Notes under the pieces: model-generated
What the model saw: only the letters and a program-made list of their open reading frames with translations
The model's database searches: none
Told to the model about the DNA's origin: nothing
NCBI GenBank assembly: GCA_947446925.1
Contig: CANFHU010000012.1
Location: 1-64,000 of the forward strand
From: Flavobacteriia bacterium
Lineage (GTDB): Bacteria > Bacteroidota > Bacteroidia > Flavobacteriales_D > Crocinitomicaceae
Length of the DNA stretch: 64,000 bases
Direction of reading: 5' to 3'
Program-made: the position numbers and the translations under genes
Shown: piece after piece, positions 26,501 through 35,700 of the stretch
Layout of the letters: every line of letters begins with the position of its first letter
Position numbering within the stretch: position 1 is the first letter of the stretch

Positions 26501-27598
26501 GGAACTGCTTTGAAGCGTCATGTTCGTAGTACTTGTCACAAGTGGATTGGTGTTAGCTGCCAAACAATTTGTTGTTACATCTGCTGTGATTATACCATAA
26601 CAACAATTGATTAATGATGTGGTAGAAGACCCTGCATCATAAAAGTCTTTGCCAGTATTACTGTAAAGTATAGTATTGTAGATGTTGGCAATATATGCTG
26701 CATAAATACCATTTGTGCTACCTGCAGGACTTGTATTATTATAAACTGTTGAATTTTTAACAGTCAAAGTAGTATTGGCATTACCATAAATAACCCCATT
26801 GTGGCTTGAAGAATTAGATGTGTTTCCGTAAAATTGGCTGTTAATAATAATTAAATCTGAATTAGTACTACCATTAACTGCGATAGCTGAGCCGTTGTTT
26901 ATACCTGCACAGGAATTATTAGCGAATTTACATCTGGTTATATTTAGATTAATTTCTCCGGATGTCGTAGATGCATAGATAGCACCACCACTCCCTGATC
27001 CTGTAATGTCACAATTTTGGAAAGTACAGTTTGTAATGGTTGTGTTAAAAGTACTTGTTGTTGAAAAAAGAGTGATTGCAGCTCCATTTGATGAAGCAAC
27101 ATCACAATTGTCAAATAAACAGTTTGTTAAAATTAAACCATCAACCCCATCTGTATTTTGATTTATCCCTCTGGTATAATCTTTTATAGTGATTTTATCA
27201 ATCGTAATGTTGTCGTTGGTTGAATTAGTAATACCCATCCAAAGGCTTGTGTTATCTGAGTCAAAGATACTCGTTGGTGTTCCGCTAGACAATGCTGCCC
27301 CTTGAATCGTGAAACTTTCATCATCAGAACCAATGGCAATTCCTTTCTCTGTATACGTCCCTGCCGCCACATAAATAATATCCCCACTTCCCAAATTATA
27401 GGTGTCAAAAATACTTTGTATTGTTGCTTTTGGAGTACCAACTGCGGTTCCGTTATTTCCAACTGTCCCATTCGTCGCAACATAATAATTCGTTGCAAAA
27501 CTTTTTCCCGTGAAAAAACAAATAAATAGTAACATTAAAATGCCAATCTTCCCAATTCTAACGCCGTTTTTGTACTTTGTTTCTACCATTCCTTCCAT
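20504..27598 (-). CDS. Giant T9SS-secreted surface protein 1 (beta-helix, autotransporter-type and Ig-like repeats)
   Basis: 2364 residues. Signal peptide (hydrophobic IGILMLLFICFFTG, cleavage near KSFA). Residues about 37-1000 are Asn/Ser/Thr-rich parallel beta-helix repeats (TIQSIFDTYNLGSGDIIYVA at the start). Residues about 1240-1375 carry autotransporter-associated strand repeats (LSGANTYTGNTTINAGTLNI). Residues about 1495-1680 hold two near-identical Ig/PKD-like repeats (SICNGATSS). Further Gly/Ser/Thr-rich modules follow, and the C-terminus is a type A T9SS sorting domain (VNVYPNPV, GLYIVEIS). It should be exported by Sec and T9SS and attached to the surface as an adhesin. The last 200 residues are nearly identical to those of the other giant protein. 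The start may be either of two Met codons three apart. Confidence 0.85.
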   Translation of the reverse strand: MEGMVETKYKNGVRIGKIGILMLLFICFFTGKSFATNYYVATNGTVGNNGTAVGTPKATIQSIFDTYNLGSGDIIYVAAGTYTEKGIAIGSDDESFTIQGAALSSGTPTSIFDSDNTSLWMGITNSTNDNITIDKITIKDYTRGINQNTDGVDGLILTNCLFDNCDVASSNGAAITLFSTTSTFNTTITNCTFQNCDITGSGSGGAIYASTTSGEINLNITRCKFANNSCAGINNGSAIAVNGSTNSDLIIINSQFYGNTSNSSSHNGVIYGNANTTLTVKNSTVYNNTSPAGSTNGIYAAYIANIYNTILYSNTGKDFYDAGSSTTSLINCCYGIITADVTTNCLAANTNPLVTSTTNMTLQSSSPCINAGTTTNSPPIDDYASNLRKGNPDIGCYEYTSGTCGTTYSGTYTIGTLASGGNWTTLTAALAAIKECISGNVILELDETYRTTQEVNETYPINFYGLNTSASATLTIRPKSNVTAAITMDGSSTSALIDMNGADYVTIDGRLGGSGTTNFLTIYNTTTSGNVIRFNEGATNNTIQYTNIKSAGTSTVATVLFGTSSSVGNSNNTIDNCIIFPNSGTQKYAIESTGSAGYVNASNTISNCEVRDFGDDGIYINTNSDAWMIQGNSIYLTTSIGGSAAGTNNYAFIFVDSGDGYQINQNYIGGTSSKCNGEYSTVINNASGDNIMYGIYLGQNLTGSSQTLLKGNEIKKIQCNESTGSGNTNVSALAIMCSSTTIQISENIVDNIVNGVSSGVIKGSSYLVSSTNSNLTITINHNKFTNLSNSGHNGTDLQSKIFSLDGITSGTLKIYNNFISTPNLYATYTGHLVSIGALTSYIYSNTFLYNQIRSSTSSNLRNLNLSTGTYYLYNNIFIIKSGTDCQNLYVPTNGTIYHDNNYYQATGGTANAITFNTTSISFANWEGSTVTLSRTNGTGNLITNYSSGTNGTGQSNTIYLDINGQATSSTYLSQKGKNLYNDANINIQNDLIKISRPNANQYIGAYESISGSIWYSKTSTSNTPSQSTSNWTRYRSGSNYSCRTGSCATNLAGTISKSSTTITGTNTNFLSDFSVGDTINKSDGTFWGNVVAIYSNTSMKVSSSSGSGTGGGNNYYNSTRYTTSNNPSDFTTTSQIFIIQQGHQYQAGATWTGASGNKVVIENGGALDINNKTVDSWGSFEIQGSGVSNSGALFNSTGSSLTTFANPITLTGNATLASSGTGGLTLSGIISGGYALTKIGNETLTLSGANTYTGNTTINAGTLNISSDGNLGAVPGSTTASSITLNGGTLGITNDFTLSLNRGITIGTSNGSIDVSSTKTLSYGGVVAGSGNLTKTGAGTLMLSGVNTFTGKTILSNGSISLGVANALPVSASAGVIQTTTTSGVTLNLGLFDLGSGTATASSAGQLDLDVNTTINLGTSGANKYYFKASSGQTWDASTITIYNWNGVAGTANTSGRQIFIGSDGTGLNSTQLSQITFNNYSCGAMILSTGEIVPKAGPTSVISGTQSICNGATSSNISIALTGSQPWSLTYTDGTTPVSVTGITSSPYTFTVSPSSSKTYTVSALSDANCTANAGDKTGSATVTVNARPTSLISGDQTICNGATSSYISIALTGTQPWSLTYTDGTTPVSVSGITSSPYTFTVSPSSSKTYTVSALSDANCTANASDKTGSAVVTVNPLPTATISAGGATTFCSGGSVTLNASAGASYLWSNGATTSSINVTATGNYSVIVTNASGCSATSSETNVTVTTLPTASITYNGSPFTTNQGAGQTVSLSGTSGGLYSSTTGLSIDITTGSVTPSSSTPGNYTITYTIPTSGGCPQVSATTDITIHSDVTTFYYNGISPMSSMSNWGSNPDGTGTHPSSMTVGGTTFYILHNTTTTPTNDASWSLDPSSKIIVGDGIHPTNFTITNTNPVSGTIDVSNNMTLTITSTTIPTLGTIDVGATIHFNAPTGTQVIPAKNYGNVTISNASSKIAGGAITVNGNFVFNGGSKLTLNNYDLTIGSNGIFSGYDDANFIVTNGSGKVIQRDLGSSAVVGKQVFPIGFSANSNDYTPCTLNNTGTTRDISVYIGQGRLSNGTSGSPKTNHCIDRSWYVSANGAGYTVSMTLQWNIARELPDFTRTNCYIGHWNGTSWDTGFTPVSATNSSGDFYTISRDSITSFSPFSVEDPSALPITLINFTAKTEGKKVRLDWETGSEENNDFFTVERSLDGKTFEKVFTKKGSGNSKVNQYYFGYDANPYTGVSYYRLKQTDFDGKFAYSDIVSVKLVVAQIPSEIDVNVYPNPVTNQLIHVDLKAQNNASYTLHLLNEIGQVIFSDTYDAFVGNNSYEIHLPNAVTGLYIVEISNQNKVVVDRVKVTIANN

Positions 27599-27783
27599 CT
27601 TATTTCTTTTTATTTCCTGCGAATGATATTCAACATCAAACGCTTAACTAATTCTTTTTTTCTCTTCTACTTGTCTTCGTGTATTTCCGCTAAAATAAAA
27701 GCGAAAAAAAGAAAGAAATATTTGCGTAACCCTTGTTTTTGTTGTAATTTAATGGAAAGTAAGCGGAGAGAAATTTTCCCCGT

Positions 27784-27804
27784 GAAAGTCTAAACTAGAC
27801 TTTC
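27784..27804 (-). promoter_or_regulatory. Left copy of inverted site flanking the recombinase
   Basis: On the minus strand this reads GAAAGTCTAGTTTAGACT plus TTC, a 9-3-9 palindrome. The first 18 bases recur exactly on the plus strand at 29544-29561. It lies about 186 bp upstream of the giant gene 1 start. It is either a recombination site or an operator shared by both giant genes. Confidence 0.65.
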
Positions 27805-27826
27805 ATCCGAGCCTAATCGTTTCGGT

Positions 27827-27848
27827 AAAAGCACCCAAAAAGGGGTGC
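27827..27848 (-). terminator. Terminator of the recombinase gene
   Basis: On the minus strand, GCACCC / GGGTGC stem with a 6-nt loop followed by TTTT, 26 bp after the recombinase stop. It separates the recombinase transcript from giant gene 1. Confidence 0.7.
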
Positions 27849-27853
27849 GTTGT

Positions 27854-27873
27854 CAACCTATGAGGTTGTTTTT
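27854..27873 (+). terminator. Plus-strand terminator facing the recombinase 3' end
   Basis: CAACCT-atg-AGGTTG followed on the plus strand by seven T. There is no plus-strand gene to its left, so its role is unclear unless the segment changes orientation. Confidence 0.5.
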
Positions 27874-29136
27874 TTATTCAAAGAACGATTTATACGTGTT
27901 CGCCGTTAATTCTGCATCCAAGCGCAAATAGCGTAGGAAATTTTGCTCCGAACTGTGACCACTAAACTTCATGATCACATGACTAGGCATTCCAGCTAAA
28001 AACTTCAAGGTGCAAAAGGTCCTTCGCCCTGTGTGGGAGGAGATTAAGCTGTATTTTTTACGTGTTATAGCCACCGATTCCCCCTGAACTTTTTGGTAGT
28101 AGGTACTCGTTTCTACAATCCCTGCTTCTTTGCAAATTTCTTTCAGTAGTTTATTGAACGTGTGTATTTTAGTATAGGCATATTGTGGAAGTTCGCCTGT
28201 AGGATACGTTGCAAGGATCCGTTTTACGCGTTTGGAATACGGTATCAAAATGCGGTTGCTGTAACTCTGGTTGCGCGTTTTTTTAGGGTAAATTTCAAAT
28301 TGCCCTGGCTGACGTGTATGGGTTCCTAACTGACTCACATCGCTAAAACGCATCCCTGTTTCGCAACTCACTAAAAACAAATCCCGTACGGTTTTGCGTT
28401 CGCCACTCAGTGCTAACGTTTCCAATGCTTCCAACTCTTTCTCGGTCAAATACACGTGCTGTACTACTTCGGTGGCAGTATGCATGTGTTTCGTGGAAAA
28501 CTTCGCAATGTAGGCATGGTCAAAACACCAATTCAAAAATGCTTTCAGGTTCTTAAATTGCTTCCATACGGTATTCATTTGCAACCCTTTCGTGCCTTTT
28601 TGGTTGGTGGCGGTGAGCAACATATAACTGCGCATCTGCTCCACAAACCCCTGTTCGGAGTACTGCAAAGCATCAAAACTTACACGGATGCCACTCGTAA
28701 CTTCGGTTGCTTGCAAGTGCTTGCGTAAGGCATGGTCGTAGTCTTGGTGCGACTGCGTGGTTTTTTGTTTGTAAGCCACAAATGCGTCAAACAACTTCCA
28801 GAAATAAGCCGACTTTTCGGTAGTGCTACGTTGGTCTAAAAAAGCAGTGATATGTTGTTTAATCCCTTCCAAAGTAGGCGTTTCCTGCATTTTTGGCACT
28901 TCCTCCAAATACTGCAAAATCGTTGCCTCCAATGCGTCCAGACGTTGGTTAATGCTGTTTGTTCGTTCCTGGTCTTCGGGTGCCAATACGCGTTGTTTTG
29001 CTCGGTCCCAGTGACATACAAGCACGCGCTCCTTGGTACTCATGCGCAAGCGCTTGCCCTGAAAATGTACACTCAGTAATATGCTTGTTTCTTGCTTCGC
29101 GTGTAGCGTTCGAAGATTATAATTGACCGTTTTCAT
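27874..29136 (-). CDS. Tyrosine recombinase / phage-type integrase (Bacteroidota type)
   Basis: A 420-residue site-specific recombinase. The N-terminal arm-type domain (residues 1-100, HAKQETSILLSVHFQGKRLR) and SAM-like core-binding domain (about 105-220) precede the catalytic domain. There SCETGMRFSDVSQL gives the first catalytic Arg, SSHTGRRTFCTLKFLAG gives the His-x-x-Arg box, GHSSEQNFLRYLRL gives the third His and the nucleophile Tyr. The full R-H-R-H-Y set is present, so it should be active in strand exchange. No phage or transposon genes accompany it. It sits between two giant divergent adhesin genes and is flanked by an 18-bp inverted repeat, as expected for an invertase-like role. Confidence 0.9.
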   Translation of the reverse strand: MKTVNYNLRTLHAKQETSILLSVHFQGKRLRMSTKERVLVCHWDRAKQRVLAPEDQERTNSINQRLDALEATILQYLEEVPKMQETPTLEGIKQHITAFLDQRSTTEKSAYFWKLFDAFVAYKQKTTQSHQDYDHALRKHLQATEVTSGIRVSFDALQYSEQGFVEQMRSYMLLTATNQKGTKGLQMNTVWKQFKNLKAFLNWCFDHAYIAKFSTKHMHTATEVVQHVYLTEKELEALETLALSGERKTVRDLFLVSCETGMRFSDVSQLGTHTRQPGQFEIYPKKTRNQSYSNRILIPYSKRVKRILATYPTGELPQYAYTKIHTFNKLLKEICKEAGIVETSTYYQKVQGESVAITRKKYSLISSHTGRRTFCTLKFLAGMPSHVIMKFSGHSSEQNFLRYLRLDAELTANTYKSFFE

Positions 29137-29765
29137 GACGTAAGGTGTTCGTTTATAAAAACAACACTTCTAAAAAATCCTTTCCTCCAACGTGTTAACC
29201 TAGGTTAATATCTTATTAACAATGCCATCGTATCCCAAAAACCACTAATTCTATGATTATGAGTAAACTACTGTTTTTATAACAAACAATAGAAACTTCT
29301 AACTGTGAACAAAGTCTACATATTTAGCTTGCGTATGCAAACTATTTTTCGTAATATTATGTATATTTGTGTGTTAGATTTGTTGGTACTGCTTTCGCTT
29401 TTCGTGAAATTGCAAGCAACCTACCACACATCGAAACGTTTGATAAGAAAGACCGCGCAAACGAGCGTTGTCACTTTCCAAACGAAGGCTTCGAGGTAAA
29501 AGATAGATACGTAGCATGTTTACGAATGTTAATAGTTAGTTTTGAAAGTCTAGTTTAGACTGCTATTTTAAAATTAATTAATTGGTAAATAAGTGTTTAG
29601 TTGTTTTAGTGATTCGTTTTACTGCGTAGTTTTTGAAAAATTAAATTATACGTAGTATAACGTATAAAATTACGGTTTATTACAGTGTAAGTCGTTAAAA
29701 AAAAATAAAAGAATGTTAAATCTTCTAGTAGGTTGAAAAACAGACTAGAAACAACGATAAAAAAG
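29137..29765. promoter_or_regulatory. Upstream region of giant gene 2
   Basis: About 630 bp without a credible gene. It holds a plus-strand TATATTTG (29362-29369) that fits the -7 box but lacks a good -33 box, and the right copy of the 18-bp inverted site at 29544-29561. Two short ORFs here (29305-29499 and 29367-29558) overlap in different frames and show no domain or codon pattern; they are not supported. Confidence 0.5.
29544..29561 (+). promoter_or_regulatory. Right copy of inverted site flanking the recombinase
   Basis: GAAAGTCTAGTTTAGACT, an exact 18-base inverted copy of the site at 27787-27804. It lies about 205 bp upstream of the ATG chosen for giant gene 2. The palindromic right arm is incomplete here (GCT in place of TTC). 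Confidence 0.65.
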
Positions 29766-32700
29766 ATGAAAAATTTTACGAAATTTTTAGGAGGGAGTAG
29801 AAGTGGAGCACTAAGATTGTTGTTGGTGCTTGTGGGGATGGTTTGGGGAGTTGGGGCTTGGGGGGCTACATATTATTCCAAATCAGGAACAGCACCAAAT
29901 GTAAATACAAACTGGAATAGTAATAGAGACGGAACAAGTGGATCGACACCTGGTGGTTTTACTTCAGGTGATATATTTGTTATTCAAGGTTCTGCAAGTG
30001 CTCCAGGAGGAACAGCACATTCATTAACTACAACGGGAACCTGGTCGATTTCAGGTACAAGCTCAAAATTATGGATTGAAGGAGGAGCAACACTAACGGC
30101 TAGTCATTTAATTACTTTATCATCTTCAACTACTTGGCAAATAGATGCCAATGGAAAATATGTAAATAATCACTCAGGAGATATTTGGGCTAATACATTT
30201 ACTGGAATAGAATCATTCGATGCTTCAAGTACATTTGAATTTCAAGATTTACAAACTACTTACAATACTGGAACAAGTATGGCTTTAGAAGCATTAATGA
30301 CATCATCTTCTTGTAATTTTGGTAATATTTTATGGAATATTATTGCATCCAACAATACTAATTATAGAATTCGGCTATCTGGTGCTTCAACAAAAACAAT
30401 AAATGGCAATCTTACAATTGCTAGGACAGGAACATCTGGATCTTTATTTCTATTTGATAAAAGTACAGCAGGTAAATTAACAATTTCTGGAAATTTCATA
30501 CAGACTGGAGGTACTTTTTATGAAATTTATACTGGTGCAGGCACAAGTGGAACAATATTAGAAGTACTTGGTGATTTTTCACTTTCGGGTGGAATTTTTG
30601 ATTTAAATAATACTCCAGGTTCATATTCAGGTTCACTTTATATTGGTGGTAATTTTTTAATGACTTCAGGAACTTTACGAAATTCATCAAATACAACTTC
30701 AAACTGTGCTATCTATTTTACAAAATCAGGAACACAAACTTTTACCCAATCTGCAGGCACATTTACCACAACTTATATCCCTTTTACTGTAAATAGTGGC
30801 TCTTATCTTAAATTAGCATCAAATTTTAGTTTGTCAAATTCATTAACTGTATTAAGTGGTGGTTCTTTAGATATACCTAATCCATATTATACTACCGGAG
30901 CAGGCTCAACGATATTAAATTCAGGATCAAAATTGTATATTGGTCATGCTAGTGGTATTTATTCTTCTACAGCGACGGGTGCTGTTCAAACTACCACACG
31001 AACATTTAGTAATACTTATTTTGAATATAATGGTACAGCTGCACAAGTAACGGGTACAGGTTTACCTTCAATTCTTACAGGTACTTTAAAAATAAATAAT
31101 TCAGAAACAATTACATCTTCAAGCACAGGGGTGACCTTATCTCAAGCAACAACTATTTCAACAGGGGCATTAACACTAACATCGGGTATATTAACAACTT
31201 CAACCTTATTAACGATTACAAATACTGCAACTTCAGCAATTTCTGGTGGTTCATCAGCGTCTTACATTAATGGACCTGTTAAATGGAGTCTCAATAATTC
31301 AACAGGGGGATATATTTTTCCAGTAGGTAAGAGTGGAAAGTATTATCCATTTACAATTACAGCAGCAGCAGCAACTTCGCCTATTTTTCAAATTGAAGCA
31401 TATTCTTCTGGATCAGGAGGATCGATAACAGGTGGTACTGTTTCGACTACTGAACACTGGAAACTAATTGAGTCAGCAGGTACTACTGTGAATGGGATTA
31501 CCCCAAAATTGGAAAGTCCTGATTTTTCTTCCACGACTGGTCAAGTTGGAATATCTTCTACTGCTACATTGAATGGAAGTTATACTAGTTTGGGTGGTAC
31601 TGTAAGTGGTAGTTCAGTAACTGCAACATTATCATCTAGTTCTTTATCTGGTCTTACTAGGTATTTTGCTATAGTAGACGGTGCAAAAATATATTATTCG
31701 AAGAATGCAGCAGGAGCAGGGGCTGCCGCTCAAACCCTTGGCAATTGGAATAGTGACGCAACTGGTGCTGGAGGAGGTGTAGCACCTACAGATTTTACCT
31801 CTGATGGGTATAGTTTTGTCATACTCTCCGGTCATTCATACAAAGCAACTGCTTCATGGACAGGAAATGCGGGTGGTTATGTACAGGTAAATTCAGGGGG
31901 GGCTTTAGATCTAAATGCACAAACTATTTCAACATTTGGAACCGTAAAAATTGCTGGAACGGGTGTGAGTAGTTCAGGAGCATTATTTTCTTCATCTGCA
32001 TCAGCTTCCACACTTTCTTTACCAATTACTTTAACTGCAGATGCAACAGTTGGTTTTAGTAGTACTGGTGCAATTACATTTAGTGGAGTTATTGGCGGTG
32101 CATATAAATTAACTAAAACTGGTACACCTGTATTAACTCTATCTGGAGCAAATACATATTCAGGAGGTTTTACTTTGTCTGCTGGTACATTAAATATAGA
32201 TAATGATGCTGCTTTAGGAACAGGAACTTTCACTATAAGCGGAGGTACAGTGGATGCAATTACTGCAGCACGAAATATAACGAATGCGATGTCAGTTGGA
32301 GGGTCATTTACTTTTACAGGAACACAAAATTTATCTCAATCTTCAGGAGCTATTACTTTAACGGCAACACCAACGATTACAATTTCTGCAAAAATTCTTT
32401 CCCTTGGAGGAAATATTGGAGGTGCTTTTGGTATAGTACAGGCAGGTAATGGAACATTTACACTATCAGGAACCAATACATTTAGTGGCGGTTTTTCCTA
32501 CTCAAGTGCTACAGCTACGGGAACAACTAATATAAAAAGTTCTTCAGCTCTTGGGTCAGGTACCTTAACGGTTAATTCAAGTTCTTCATCGGCAAATCTA
32601 ATAGATAATAATTCAGGAAGTATAATTACTATTACGAATCCAATTTTAATTTCTAATACTTATCTAAATTTTGTTGGAACAAACAGTCTTAGTCAAACTA

Positions 32701-35700
32701 CAGGAGCAATTACTTTGTCCTCTTCAACAACTATTAATACAACTGCCAGTACATTATCTTTAACTGGAGTTATTGGTGAGTCAGGAGGTGCTAGGTCAAT
32801 TACTAAATCAGGAGGTTCTGGTATATTGTTATTAGCAGGTAATAGTACTTTTTCTGGAGGAGTCTCATGGACAACTACACAATCAGGGCGAATTATTATC
32901 AATAATAATAACGCATTGGGTACAGGTACTTTTACAATAACTGGAACAACTTATGGAACTGCTAATGCGAATTCAATCGATAATACTAGTGGAAGTATAA
33001 TAACGATTCCAAATGCTATAACTATATCTGGGAAGTATGCGTTTATAGGTTCTTATTCAATGGTGTTTTCAGGAACTGTAACAATTAGCACTACTGCTTT
33101 AAACCAAACAATTGTTGCAAATTCATTAACTATAAGTGGAGTATTAGCTGGAACAAGCGTTTCACTTGTAAAAGATGGAGTCGGTACTATGATATTAACA
33201 AACAATAATACGCAAACTGGTTCCACAAGTGTAGTTTCAGGTGTTTTAAATGTTCAGCATGCAAATGGTTTAGGATTAGCTGGAGTTACAGTTAGTAGTG
33301 GAGCCGCTCTTCAATTACAAGGTGGTGTTTCTATGGCCTCTGAAACTTTGAGTTTGTCAGGAACAGGAGTATCTTCGGATGGTGCGTTAAGAAGTGTTAC
33401 TGGAGCTAATACTTGGCAAGGATCAATTACATTGGCTGCTGCGTCTAGAATTAATTGTGATGCTGGTTCATTAACTATCTCTGGAACAACAACAAATTCG
33501 ACCTTTGATTTAACATTAGGAGGTTCTAGCTCTATAATTGTTTCAGGTGTGATAGGAAATGGGGCAGGAAATATAGTAAAAGATGGTACAGGATCATTGA
33601 CAATGTCTGCTGCTCATACTTACACTGGTTTAACAACAGTTAACAATGGTACTTTAAAATTAGGCGTTTCTTCTGCTGTTAGTACATCTGGTCCTTTGGG
33701 TACCTCTGCTACAGGTACAATTGTAGCTAGTGGTGGTTCATTAGATTTTAATGGCTTTTCGTTAACTAGTAGTTCTACTGAACCTATCACAATTAACGGT
33801 TCTGGTTATGGATCAATTGGAGCAATTACAAATGGAAGTAGCACAGGTTCTTCATGTGTTGGAACGATAAATTTAGCAGCTTCCTCAATTGTTCAATCAA
33901 CTTCAGGAAGTCTTACTTTTACAGGTAATGTTAATTTAAATAATTCATTAACACTTGATTGTTATAACGACATTACATTTAATACAGGTGTTATATCAGG
34001 CGCAGGAGGCATAATTAAAAGCAATTCACTAGCAAATATTACTCTTTCTGGTACAAATACTTTTACTGGTGGTGTTATTTTAAATGCAGGGATATTAAAA
34101 ATAGATAATAATTCAGCTTTAGGTACAGGTGCTTTAACAATTAATGGAGGTTTAATTGATGCTTTATCTTCTTCTAGAACTATTACAAATGCAATTTTAA
34201 TCAAAGCATCTTTTACATATGTAGGTTCCTCTTATAATTTAATTCAGAATACTGGATCTATAAGTTTATTTGCTTCTCCTACTATAACAATCTCCGGCAA
34301 TACACTAAGTTTAAATGGTGTAATTGATGAAGGAACTATTGAAACCTATACCTCAGGCATAAGTGATACTTGGACTTGTCCATCTGGTGTTTCTTCAGTA
34401 ACAGTTCATTGTTGGGGAGGTGGAGGTGGAGGGTCTGCTGCTTATGGAAATAGTGGTAAAGCTGGTGGTGCTGGTGGTACTTATTCATCGAGTTCAATTT
34501 CTGTAACTGCTGGCAATACTTATAATTTTACCATTGGTGATGGTGGTTCTGCTGGTACATACAATAATAATAATGCAATTTATGTTGAGGCATCAAGAGG
34601 AGGAGATACGTACTTTGGAAATACAAATGCAGGTAGTTCTTCAGGAGCTACGGTTATTGCAACTGGTGGTGGTTATGGTACTAGTGGAAATGTTGCTGGT
34701 ACTAGTTCAACTTCCAGTAATGTTGGTACAACTACATATTCTGGAGGAAATGGTTACACGGGTGGATCTAATAATCCTTGCGATCATTCTGGTGGTTGCC
34801 AAACAGGTGGAGGAGGAGGTGGTGGTGCCGGTAGCGGTAGTGCTGGTACAACTGCTTGTTTAGGAACCGGCGGGACAGGAACATATCCTGGAGGAAATGG
34901 AGGTCAAGGTAATTGTCAAGGTGCAGGTAATACGTATACATCAGTTTTTGCTCCAGGTGGTGGTGGTTCTGGTGCTAGTGCAGGTGCTAGTTCAAGTAAT
35001 TCTGGTGGTGTCGGTGCACCTGGTAAATTAATTATTGCTTACACAGTTTCAATTAAGTCTATAACTAAAAATGGTGTTGGAACATTATCTCTAGGGGGGG
35101 CTAATTTATATGGTGGAACAACAACTTTAAATGCAGGTACTTTAACTATTGGAGCTAATAATGCTATACCTGTTGCAGCAACTGGTGGAGGAGTAGTCTT
35201 AAATGGTGGTACTTTAAATGCTGGAAGCTATACCGTTGGTTCAAGCACTACAAATATGGGTACATTAACATTAGGAGGTACAGCTACTTTAGCACTTGGT
35301 ACAGGTACTTTGTATTTTGCTAATTCTACAAGTACAACTTGGTCAGGTTCGATGACTATCACAGGTTTTGTTTCAACTGCTGTAAATACTGGAGGTACAA
35401 CTGGAGGTAAGCTATTTGTAAACTACCAATCCGGAGGGGGGTGTAGTAATTGTGGTTTAAATTCTACGCAATTGGGATTATGCTCATTCAATACTGCTTT
35501 GATTGGAGGTGTTGCTGCTACTTATTCTGCAACTCAGATTGCATCTGGTGAGATTGTTCCAATAAGCGTAACAATTACGTTAGCATCAAATACGATTTCA
35601 TCAGCAAGTAGTTGTGCTTCCTCAACGAAAGTACCTATTCAAAGTTTTAGTTTAGCTGTTTCTGGTGGTTCTGGTAATTTAACAAATGTTGGTTTTACTA

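Noticed and set aside
27874-29136. Prophage or integrative element suggested by the integrase
   Set aside because: No other phage, plasmid or conjugation genes are near, and no tRNA att site or long direct repeat flanks it; an invertase-like role fits better.
29305-29558. Two overlapping ORFs of 63-64 codons upstream of giant gene 2
   Set aside because: They overlap in different frames, show no motif and cover the regulatory region with the 18-bp site.
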